From a virus, in IMG/VR virus record IMGVR_UViG_3300035698_012149, positions 1 to 50,532 of that record: 50,532 nt of DNA. The stretch is one strand, 5' to 3'. The position numbers and the translations under genes were made by a program. Under the pieces are notes generated by a model. The model had not been told where the DNA came from. It did not search any database and was given only the letters and a program-made list of their open reading frames with translations. Position 1 is the stretch's first letter, and every line of letters begins with the position of its first letter. This document shows, piece by piece, positions 21,990 through 28,862 of the stretch.

Positions 21990-22715
21990 TTAGTTTAGTT
22001 CATTAAATCGATTTAGGAACATGCTGTATGATTCTGATGGTGTCCACGGAGATAGAAACCCTGCCTGTTCGCTGCTACGAATTTCTAAATCCACTGTAAG
22101 GACCGTTTGTGGGATACCTGGCTCCAACCCGAACGTCTCGGCAACGTAGTCTAAAATGTGGCTCTCTACTGCATCGATGGGATAGAACACGCTGTCGTGT
22201 ATCCATCCCATACCATTACGTAGCGGGGCGGGAATGTCACCGATCCAAACTTCTGCTGCGTCATGCAAGAGCCCCCACATTGCAAATCGCAGGGGCACTA
22301 TGTGTGATACGAGCTCTGAGTGTTGGGCAACTGAATAGAAATCTTTGACCTGTCCACCGTATCGGCAGATATTAGACAGTCCGGTCGCGATTGTTTCGAT
22401 TGAGATCTTTGATCGTTTTGGATCGAATGGGTAGAGGTTAGAGCCATCGACTGCACTTAGTGCTATGTTTTTCATGTTCTTTTCCTTTTTCGGTTGCCAG
22501 TAGTAACACACATTGTGCATGAAGACAGCAGCCCCCTGGTGTGTGTTCTTGTGTGTGCCTTTTAGCATTGCTTCACATCGCAACGGTCCCAATGGTTCGC
22601 CCAAAGGCATCACTGCGTGGAGACACGTACCACAACACTTTGTGGATGCGCTGCGATGAAAACTCCAGTGATGGATTGCACATTGCCCGTCTTTTTCTTC
22701 TGATTGTTTGTCCAT
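21990..22715 (-). CDS. HD-domain phosphohydrolase with N-terminal Cys-rich extension
   Basis: 241 residues. Residues 81-241 are an HD hydrolase of the YfbR/5'-nucleotidase type with H132 in VAQHSE, H151-D152 in LLHDAAE and D160 in IGDIPAPL, expected to hydrolyse dNMPs or related nucleotides. Residues 1-80 are a separate Cys/His-rich region (C12, C27, C28, C31, C47, C70), with a start KDGQCAIHHW shared with the protein at 23056-23487. An internal ATG at residue 81 with AAGGAA upstream could make the enzyme alone. Pool control during replication is the likely role. Confidence 0.85.
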   Translation of the reverse strand: MDKQSEEKDGQCAIHHWSFHRSASTKCCGTCLHAVMPLGEPLGPLRCEAMLKGTHKNTHQGAAVFMHNVCYYWQPKKEKNMKNIALSAVDGSNLYPFDPKRSKISIETIATGLSNICRYGGQVKDFYSVAQHSELVSHIVPLRFAMWGLLHDAAEVWIGDIPAPLRNGMGWIHDSVFYPIDAVESHILDYVAETFGLEPGIPQTVLTVDLEIRSSEQAGFLSPWTPSESYSMFLNRFNELN

Positions 22716-22718
22716 TTT

Positions 22719-23063
22719 TTACCTCAACTCTTTTACCGCTCGTTCGATCATAGCGTGTACATTTATCGTCCTTATATCGATTCCTGCACCCAGACTGACA
22801 CAAGCCTCCGCGAACATCCAACCAAGTGCCTCACCTCTGGCCTGGGCGATATACCGCTCCATCGCACGACATGCTTCGAGAGCCTGAGCGTCGAAGTCGC
22901 TGTGACGGCCATCGTTCTCTTCCTCACCCTCGTCGTTTGGGTCTGGGTTTGGTTTTGGGTCTGGGTCTGGGTCTGGGTTTGGTTTTGGTTTTTCTAGCAT
23001 CAGCTTGACGGCTGCTAGAATTGCATTGGCGTTTGCTAAGACTGCGGTTCTGTCTTTATTCAC
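22719..23063 (-). CDS. Protein with Pro-Asp/Pro-Asn repeat linker
   Basis: 114 residues from GTG 23063 with GGAGG seven bases upstream; it overlaps the preceding gene by 8 bases. Residues 24-40 are a PNPDPDPDP-type linker encoded by a hexamer microsatellite (22935-22988) between an Ala-rich N-terminal helix and a C-terminal helical domain (EACRAMERYIAQARGEALGW). Function unknown; similar helical domains occur in small phage proteins. Confidence 0.75.
   Translation of the reverse strand: MNKDRTAVLANANAILAAVKLMLEKPKPNPDPDPDPKPNPDPNDEGEEENDGRHSDFDAQALEACRAMERYIAQARGEALGWMFAEACVSLGAGIDIRTINVHAMIERAVKELR
22935..22988. repeat. Hexanucleotide microsatellite
   Basis: Nine tandem copies of a degenerate KTYTGG hexamer (GTTTGG, GTCTGG or TTTTGG), giving Pro-Asp/Asn/Lys dipeptides on the minus strand. 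Length changes by whole units would keep the frame. Confidence 0.9.
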
Positions 23064-23487
23064 GGTTTTTCCTCCTTTGATTTGATCCAGTATTCCTGCT
23101 TCCTCTTTCTGCTGCGAGTGATGCTGGTTCATCAAACTCGCCATCCCGTGGATTTCGCCAGTCCCAAACTTCACCGACCTGTTCCAGTCCACATTTTCGA
23201 CACCACCTGCGTATGCGAATGTTGGGACCGGGACGGCTGTAGACGACGCTTACATAACGCCAGTGGTGGATTACACATTGGCCGTCTTTTTCGATGAAGT
23301 CGTCTGGGGTTGGGGTTGTCAACGGGACATAGAGTTCCTTATAGTCCCTGAGCATCTTCTCCTTTTCTGATTCACGCAGGGGATCGGGCAAGCAAACCTG
23401 GACAATCAGCTTTTCAACCTCCTTACGCAGTTCATTGAGCCTCTTTAGTGCCTCCAGGATCATTTTGACTTGTTGTTCGCGTTCCAT
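23056..23487 (-). CDS. Coiled-coil protein with shared IHHW motif and Cys pair
   Basis: 143 residues from ATG 23487, with GGAG six bases upstream; the longer frame from 23544 lacks a ribosome site. A coiled coil at about 1-45, then EKDGQCVIHHWRYVSV, the same motif that begins the HD hydrolase gene, then WCRKCG. The tail is Arg/Asn-rich and overlaps the next gene. Zinc binding is likely. Confidence 0.75.
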   Translation of the reverse strand: MEREQQVKMILEALKRLNELRKEVEKLIVQVCLPDPLRESEKEKMLRDYKELYVPLTTPTPDDFIEKDGQCVIHHWRYVSVVYSRPGPNIRIRRWCRKCGLEQVGEVWDWRNPRDGEFDEPASLAAERGSRNTGSNQRRKNRE

Positions 23488-23550
23488 TAGGTTCTCCATT
23501 CGGTTTATTTGGATTCTACTTTTGAATCCGGAATTCGATCTCACAGGGAA

Positions 23551-23922
23551 TCAGGCAACCACTTCAATTGGCTTGCCACACCCGTGGCAATAATCCATTC
23601 GGTTCGCGACAGGCCCGCCATCAGTGAATGTCCACTCTCTTTTGCATTCAGTGATCCATCGGTCGCCGTCGTATTTCCACTTGCACGTTCCCGCTTCGTG
23701 CAAGTGGATCGTTCTAGCCGCGGCGACGTGTTTGTTCAGTGTGTCTAGCACCTCCGGCTCCAGGTAGATGATCTGATCGGCACCTAGCAGCCCGGACGCC
23801 CGGAGCCAGATCCCATCATTGTGATCGTACTTGGCATATACGCCATCACCGAGAGAGAGCTCTTGGTTTTGTGCTAGCTTTTTGAGCTTGGGCTTGGTGG
23901 GCTTCTTGGGCTTGTTTCTCAT
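23551..23922 (-). CDS. LGDGVYA-family phage protein, paralogue B, with zinc knuckle
   Basis: 123 residues. A Lys/Pro-rich N-terminus, then LGDGVYAKYDHNDGIWLRA and IIYLEPEVLDTLNKHV, homologous to 21725-21958. It has an extra C-terminal zinc knuckle (CKWKYD, CKREW, YCHGCG). Function unknown. Confidence 0.8.
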   Translation of the reverse strand: MRNKPKKPTKPKLKKLAQNQELSLGDGVYAKYDHNDGIWLRASGLLGADQIIYLEPEVLDTLNKHVAAARTIHLHEAGTCKWKYDGDRWITECKREWTFTDGGPVANRMDYCHGCGKPIEVVA

Positions 23923-23940
23923 TTTGGTCTGTTTTCCTTA

Positions 23941-24150
23941 TTACCATTCGCCTCGGTGGAACATCCCACCATGATACTGTAGGTCCGCTGCCTCGATGGG
24001 GAATGTTCGTTTGGGTGCTCGTCCTATGTGGCACTTCCTCCCCGAAGCACAATCCTCACAAACATACAATACTGCACCTGTTATTGGGTTTATCCGTGGG
24101 ATAGCGTTCGACATCATCACACCGCACATGAGACAAGGTTTACGAAGCAT
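23941..24150 (-). CDS. Cys-rich NPxTG-family protein, member 1
   Basis: 69 residues with CLMCG and CEDC zinc ligands and the stretch INPITGAVLYVCEDC, which is shared in outline with 25527-25772 and 25775-26233. A CxxC pair and this NP(I/V)TG turn suggest a small metal-binding fold. Function unknown. Confidence 0.75.
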   Translation of the reverse strand: MLRKPCLMCGVMMSNAIPRINPITGAVLYVCEDCASGRKCHIGRAPKRTFPIEAADLQYHGGMFHRGEW

Positions 24151-24166
24151 ACCGTCCTCGGTTCGT

Positions 24167-25072
24167 CTAGTCTTCGATTACGATAGAACAGTTATCGAAC
24201 GGCTTGACAAAGATCTTATTCAGGCTGTTGATGCAATACACATTGTTTCTAAAGACGGCGTTCTTACATCCGATTGCCTTCATCACGCGGATCAGTTCGT
24301 CGCTCGACGCTTGATGCTGATCGCGTGATTTAACCAGCGTGAATTCTGCGTCCCGAATTGCCTGTTGGTCGCGGCAGTATTCCATCAAGGCGATTTTGAG
24401 CTTCTCTTTTTGGTCCATCTTAATCTTGCTTTCTGTTGGGATCCCTGTTGGGGAATCGGTATAGTATATCCTGGCAAAGTTTTTGTACGTTCTGTCGTAC
24501 ATTGTGTTCATGATCCCTTGCGGGGTGTTGATGATTATCATCTTGGCCGACTTGGATTTGGTCCCTTCTTCTGCGAGGTCGATACCGGCATTACCATAGA
24601 GTAGGCTTTTGTTCCACTCCTCCCCTTCCTCCCTTTCCTTTTCCTTCCTCTCCTCTTTCGGCTCGAAATAAACTTCCTGTCCGGGGACGCCGGCCGGCGG
24701 GAAGTCTCTGGTCCTGACTCGCGTTAGAACAGCCGCGGCCACCTTCCGGATGTAGTTAGCATAGTTAGGTGGATCTAATGGTGATTGCGTTGGCAAGCCT
24801 GGTTCCGTGGCAGCAAACCGATTCACCCCTTCGTCCTCAATCGCCTCAATGAACCCCCGCATTAGCCGCTTGATCTTCAGTCCTGTCGGATCGTGTGGGA
24901 GCATGAGTGCTACCGGGGCGAAAGCTGACGGGACGGCCTCCTTGGCTTCGGCCAGTTCCTTGGTCGCGGTCGCGAGTTGTCGTGCTTTCAGGTGGAGTAG
25001 GTGCTCCCGCTTGCTGCTTTGTTCTTCTAAGGTTTTGATCCGCTGGTACAGGTGTGCGATTGTCGGGCTCAT
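24167..25072 (-). CDS. Hypothetical coiled-coil protein
   Basis: 302 residues from ATG 25072, eight bases after GGAG (the ATG at 25078 is too close). N-terminal coiled coil (about 5-45), then PDxxN-type helical regions and a very acidic-basic Glu/Lys patch (EPKEERKEKEREEGEEW) before a C-terminal mixed domain. No family was recognised. Confidence 0.75.
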   Translation of the reverse strand: MSPTIAHLYQRIKTLEEQSSKREHLLHLKARQLATATKELAEAKEAVPSAFAPVALMLPHDPTGLKIKRLMRGFIEAIEDEGVNRFAATEPGLPTQSPLDPPNYANYIRKVAAAVLTRVRTRDFPPAGVPGQEVYFEPKEERKEKEREEGEEWNKSLLYGNAGIDLAEEGTKSKSAKMIIINTPQGIMNTMYDRTYKNFARIYYTDSPTGIPTESKIKMDQKEKLKIALMEYCRDQQAIRDAEFTLVKSRDQHQASSDELIRVMKAIGCKNAVFRNNVYCINSLNKIFVKPFDNCSIVIED

Positions 25073-25098
25073 TTGCATCTCTCCTTTGTTTTGGTTTT

Positions 25099-25530
25099 CT
25101 ACTTTTCTTGATACCACAAATTGACGTAGATTGTCCGGTATTGCAACAACATATTGCGTGAAATGTCAGGGAACAGTGAACACGCCAATTTCATCAGCGG
25201 TGGACACAACATTCTCCATTGATGTTCTTCGTCAAGTGCCGGCTCCCAATCTCGCCACCTAGGCTTACCGCGTCTGAACTGAATGAACATCTGCGTTCTG
25301 CTTTTATTCGGTGCTTGGTGCGTGCTCAGTGTGACCCAGAATCGGTACTTGTGTGCTTGGTTGGCTGGTGGAACGTGCAAACGCTTCTGCACACTTAGCC
25401 CGTAGCAGAGAAAGGGGTCATTGTTTGGGTCTATCAACCAGTCCCACCCAGCCCCTTCGATGTAACGCAACACCCCTGACGTTACAGTTCTCCTTGCGGG
25501 TCTACTGGTTATTCTTTTTTTCTTACTCAT
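25099..25530 (-). CDS. Hypothetical protein
   Basis: 143 residues, basic N-terminus, Trp-rich (YIEGAGWDWLIDP, FRRGKPRWRDWEP). ATG 25530 overlaps the upstream stop by four bases. No Cys motif typical of its neighbours. No family recognised. Confidence 0.7.
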   Translation of the reverse strand: MSKKKRITSRPARRTVTSGVLRYIEGAGWDWLIDPNNDPFLCYGLSVQKRLHVPPANQAHKYRFWVTLSTHQAPNKSRTQMFIQFRRGKPRWRDWEPALDEEHQWRMLCPPLMKLACSLFPDISRNMLLQYRTIYVNLWYQEK

Positions 25531-25772
25531 TGCTTCCTTCTTTTTCTAGTGCGCTTGTCCTCCCGCTCCTCGTAGAGCTTACAGGTGCCGTGACAGTTGA
25601 CGTCGCGACAAAGCGGGAACTGCTCGATACTGCCTTGCAAGTAGCTGATGATGCCGGTGATCGGGTTCAGAATCTTGCCCCGCCTGACAGACGGGTGCCG
25701 GCACCTGTGGTTCCTCCACACCTTAACCCCGTCCTTATCGTAGGTACACTTCACGCAAATGTTCATTGCCAT
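25527..25772 (-). CDS. Cys-rich NPxTG-family protein, member 2
   Basis: 81 residues. CVKCTY, CRHPS, ILNPITGIISYLQG, then CRDVNCHGTC, a likely multi-Cys metal site, and a Lys/Arg-rich tail. Its layout matches 25775-26233 (CMKCTF, CGNPSHE, PLPNPVTGVIKY, C...C), so it is a duplicate. Confidence 0.8.
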   Translation of the reverse strand: MAMNICVKCTYDKDGVKVWRNHRCRHPSVRRGKILNPITGIISYLQGSIEQFPLCRDVNCHGTCKLYEEREDKRTRKRRKQ

Positions 25773-25774
25773 TA

Positions 25775-26233
25775 TTAGTAGTAGTCCTTTTCGGGTGACT
25801 GAGATGGCTTTGGCGGTTCTGGTGGACTGTCGAGCGGTACGGGGGCTAGTGCGGACGGGTTGTACAGTTTTGGTGCTGGTGCTTCCACCATCCTGTTGGG
25901 CTGCACGATAGCCGCGGCAAGTGGGTTCAGCTTAAACTTCTTACATCGGCCGCGAGAGTTAAAGACCTTGCAGAGCGGATACCGCTGGTCCTCTACGGAT
26001 GGGTAGTCGAGTGGGTTCGTACCGCGTAGACATTCGTTTTGCTTCGGGTAGTATTTTATTACCCCCGTGACAGGGTTCGGGAGCGGGATCCGTTCGTGGC
26101 TTGGGTTGCCGCAACGATACTCACCCCGATCGAGGTCAACGAAAGTGCATTTCATACAGACTGCGAACCGCGACAGACACGGATCCTCATCGTTTGTCGG
26201 TTCTGGTTCCTGTTGGGTTTCATTATCAGACAT
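25775..26233 (-). CDS. Cys-rich NPxTG-family protein, member 3
   Basis: 152 residues from ATG 26233 with GGAGG six bases upstream. N-terminal acidic stretch, the Cys/NPxTG core (CMKCTF, YRCGNPSHE, LPNPVTGVIKYY, CLRGT, CKVFNSRGRCKKF), and a Pro-rich disordered tail (PEPPKPSQSPEKDYY). First protein gene of the leftward cluster, just after the tRNA. Confidence 0.8.
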   Translation of the reverse strand: MSDNETQQEPEPTNDEDPCLSRFAVCMKCTFVDLDRGEYRCGNPSHERIPLPNPVTGVIKYYPKQNECLRGTNPLDYPSVEDQRYPLCKVFNSRGRCKKFKLNPLAAAIVQPNRMVEAPAPKLYNPSALAPVPLDSPPEPPKPSQSPEKDYY

Positions 26234-26267
26234 CTTGGTCCTCCGTACCAAAAGAGTAAGAAAAAGA

Positions 26268-26340
26268 TTGCAGGGGCGGGACTTGAACCCGCAACCTCAA
26301 GGCTATGGACCTTACGAGCTACCAATTGCTCCACCCTGCG
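26268..26340 (-). tRNA. Initiator-type tRNA-Met (CAU)
   Basis: 73 nt, folds fully: acceptor CGCAGGG/CCCTGCA, D arm GAGC-AATTGGTA-GCTC, anticodon arm TAAGG-TCCATAG-CCTTG, T arm GCGGG-TTCAAGT-CCCGC, discriminator A73. The anticodon at 34-36 is CAU. C1 opposite A72 is an unpaired top pair, and the D stem has A11:U24; both are bacterial initiator hallmarks. It differs from the standard initiator in having C33 rather than U33, and A29:U41 rather than G29:C41, so the three-G:C stem is incomplete. No CCA is encoded. TCTTTTT follows directly, a likely 3' end or terminator signal. Confidence 0.88.
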
Positions 26341-26437
26341 ATATGCCCTTTTCTTAACATGGATTTTGCCTCTGAGCTACCCCGAGACGCCCAAACGGCC
26401 AAAAAAATAATGTTGACCAAATGGGGGGAGTTGGTAA
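26341..26437. other. Short divergent gap, tRNA-like fragment
   Basis: The gap between the leftward tRNA and the rightward late genes. On the minus strand, CTCGGGGTAGCTCAGAGGCA (26397-26370 region) resembles a tRNA 5' half with acceptor and D loop but no pairing D stem or 3' half, so it is probably a relic. No convincing promoter pair was found for either direction. Confidence 0.4.
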
Positions 26438-27007
26438 TTGTGGGGTGTTATGAGTAGATCAAAAATGCAAATTTATCATCAGTTAAGGAAATCAGGCCAA
26501 TGGGACGAGTACAGGGCGGTACGGGATAAGATGGTCGAGTCGTTACGAAATGGGGGAATGGGACGCGCTAAAGCGGCAGAAGCGGCCTCCGACAAATGCT
26601 CTGCACGGTTTCTCGAATCCAACGGTAGCACCTCCGGTACTGTTGTCGATTTAGAAACCTCGTCCCATTCTCCTGACTATGCTGGCTCTGTTGGTATGCC
26701 GACCCCGCCGCGGTTCAGAAAGAAAGAGACAGCCTCTCCGCGGGAGGAAGTTGAGTGGGTAGCCGACTCGCTTGGCCGGTGGTCAACTAAGGAGCCGCTG
26801 AAGATATGCCCGTCTCGAAACGCCTGGGGCCGGTTCTGCTTCGCGTTGAAGAACCCGGACCTGTTTTACAGGCAACGAGACACGATCATTAGTAAATTGA
26901 AAGATGACAATGAAGACAAGGACGTCGTTCTGGAAGCGAGGACGGCTGTCAAGGAGATCGAGGAGATGATTCGGTTGATTTGTGATTCAGCGAGGGCGAT
27001 GGCGTGA
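26438..27007 (+). CDS. Putative terminase small subunit
   Basis: 189 residues from TTG 26438, which has GGGGAG seven bases upstream; ATG 26450 is the alternative (185 residues). Small, helical, hydrophilic, directly before the large terminase and overlapping it (GTGA). The middle is Ser/Thr-rich and the C-terminal 60 residues are a helix-rich segment. It has no obvious sequence match, so the call rests on position and size. Confidence 0.55.
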   Translation: MWGVMSRSKMQIYHQLRKSGQWDEYRAVRDKMVESLRNGGMGRAKAAEAASDKCSARFLESNGSTSGTVVDLETSSHSPDYAGSVGMPTPPRFRKKETASPREEVEWVADSLGRWSTKEPLKICPSRNAWGRFCFALKNPDLFYRQRDTIISKLKDDNEDKDVVLEARTAVKEIEEMIRLICDSARAMA

Positions 27008-28854
27008 AAAAGAATAACACGTTTTTATCGGACACGCGAGTTGAAATTGAGGAACCGTTCTACCACCTGGTCCCCAAGACCGTCCGAGAGAACCTGTTGT
27101 ACCGCCAAGCGATTGCCAAACACCTAATGAAACATCCGTCTGCGATCGGTGGGCTCCGTGAGGCGTGTCGGTTGGATATGCTGTTCTACGTCAATACGTT
27201 CGTCTGGACGTTCGACCCCCGCCGACCGTGGCTGAAGAAGATCCCGTTCGTTACCTATGACTACCAAGACGAAGCGATCCGCTCGATACTCGACGTTACC
27301 CGGAACGGTGGCGACCTGTTGATCAAGAAGTCGAGAGATATGGGTGCTAGTTGGCTATGTCTGATGGTCTACGAATGGCTGTGGCATTTTTACTCTTACA
27401 ACAGTTTCCTAATCGTTGCCCGAACGGCCGAGGGTGTGGACAAACCTGGCGATAGCAAGAGCCTGTTTTGGAAAGTTGACTTCCTACACAAGCACCAACC
27501 GAAATGGCTGATGCCGGCAGGCTTCATTAAGAAGAAGCATCGACTCAGCAACCACTTTGAGAACCCGGAGAACGGCTCGGTAATCGATGGTGAAGCAACG
27601 ACAACTAATGTGGCCCGAGGCGATAGACGAACGAGTATTCTGCTAGACGAGTTTGCTGGGGTGCCGAACGGGTTCCACGTTCTGTCCTCCACCCGTGACG
27701 CAACCAACTCTCGGATTTTCAACAGTACACCACAAGGCACTGCTAACGCCTACTACGCGATGACACTGCGACCGATTACGCAACTGCGATTCCATTGGAC
27801 TCAGCACCCACTAAAGAACAAGGGGCTGTACAAGAGTACGGAAGGTGAGCTCCAGCTCGTAGATAAGGAGTACGAACATGAAGTAGATTACGAATTTGTT
27901 TTGGACGATCGGATCCGTTCGCCTTGGTACGACCTACAATGCGAACGGGCCGCGTCCTTGCAAGAGATTGCTCAGGAGCTCGACATCGACTTCCTTGGCT
28001 CGGGCCATCAGTTCTTCAAAGCTAAAATTATCGAGGAAGTAGTTCAGAAGTACGCTCGATCTCCACTACTGACCGGCGACTTGGAATACGAACGAGAGAC
28101 CGGACTCCCCTTGGAGTGGCGACAGAATGTTAATGGCCGGCTCTCGCTATGGATTAACTTGGACGGCGCCGGCAAACCGATCATAGGCAATAACCAGTAC
28201 GTGATTGGCTGTGATGCGGCCGCGGGTACGGGTGCGAGTAACAGTGTGGCAAGCATCTGGCATAAAGTGACGAAGGAGAAAGTGGGGTCGTATGTGAATC
28301 CAATGATCTCGCCAGAATCGTTTGCCGGCCAGGCTGTGGCTTTGTGTCGCTGGCTCGGGAACGCTTTCCTGATCTGGGAGACGCAAGGGACCGGCCGACA
28401 GTTCGGTGATCGGGTAATTGCTCTGGATTACCTGAATTGCTACTTCCGACGTCCGGAGGACCAGGTTTCAAAAAAAGCCTCCGACATTCCCGGTTGGTAT
28501 CCCAGTAAGGACAATAAGCTGTCGTTGTTGGGCAACTACCGACAGGCACTAGAGACCGACAACTGCCTCAATCGCGACGAGCTTTCGTTACGAGAGTCAA
28601 TGGAGTATATGTTCACAGGCGATGGATCGGTAGAGCATGTGTCTACTGTAGTCAATCGTGAAGACCCTAGCGGGGCTAAATCGCAACACGGCGACAGGGT
28701 AATTGCCGACGCTCTAAGTTGGCATGTAATTAAGGGTGAACGGTCGCAAGTAATTGAGACTGTGGTGCCGGTATCTTGTGCTTCGTTAGCTGGCCGGCGC
28801 CAGAAGCGAGAGCGAAGCATACGTCAATCCGGATCAATTTTCCAATTCAAATAG
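27004..28854 (+). CDS. terL: Terminase large subunit
   Basis: 616 residues from GTG 27004. ATPase: Walker A-like KKSRDMGAS (109-116) and Walker B ILLDE (213-216). Nuclease: D404 in IGCDAAAG and the later Asp pair in HGDRVIADAL (D564, D569), the RNase H-like metal site. It packages genome DNA into the prohead. The KSR-MG pattern is typical of large terminases without a classical GKT loop. It is preceded by the small subunit candidate and followed by the portal. Confidence 0.93.
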   Translation: MKKNNTFLSDTRVEIEEPFYHLVPKTVRENLLYRQAIAKHLMKHPSAIGGLREACRLDMLFYVNTFVWTFDPRRPWLKKIPFVTYDYQDEAIRSILDVTRNGGDLLIKKSRDMGASWLCLMVYEWLWHFYSYNSFLIVARTAEGVDKPGDSKSLFWKVDFLHKHQPKWLMPAGFIKKKHRLSNHFENPENGSVIDGEATTTNVARGDRRTSILLDEFAGVPNGFHVLSSTRDATNSRIFNSTPQGTANAYYAMTLRPITQLRFHWTQHPLKNKGLYKSTEGELQLVDKEYEHEVDYEFVLDDRIRSPWYDLQCERAASLQEIAQELDIDFLGSGHQFFKAKIIEEVVQKYARSPLLTGDLEYERETGLPLEWRQNVNGRLSLWINLDGAGKPIIGNNQYVIGCDAAAGTGASNSVASIWHKVTKEKVGSYVNPMISPESFAGQAVALCRWLGNAFLIWETQGTGRQFGDRVIALDYLNCYFRRPEDQVSKKASDIPGWYPSKDNKLSLLGNYRQALETDNCLNRDELSLRESMEYMFTGDGSVEHVSTVVNREDPSGAKSQHGDRVIADALSWHVIKGERSQVIETVVPVSCASLAGRRQKRERSIRQSGSIFQFK

Positions 28855-28862
28855 AAGGTGAT

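Noticed and set aside
26039-26410. Plus-strand frame over the tRNA
   Set aside because: GLEPATSRLW-type protein is a well-known artefact of translating tRNA genes antisense.
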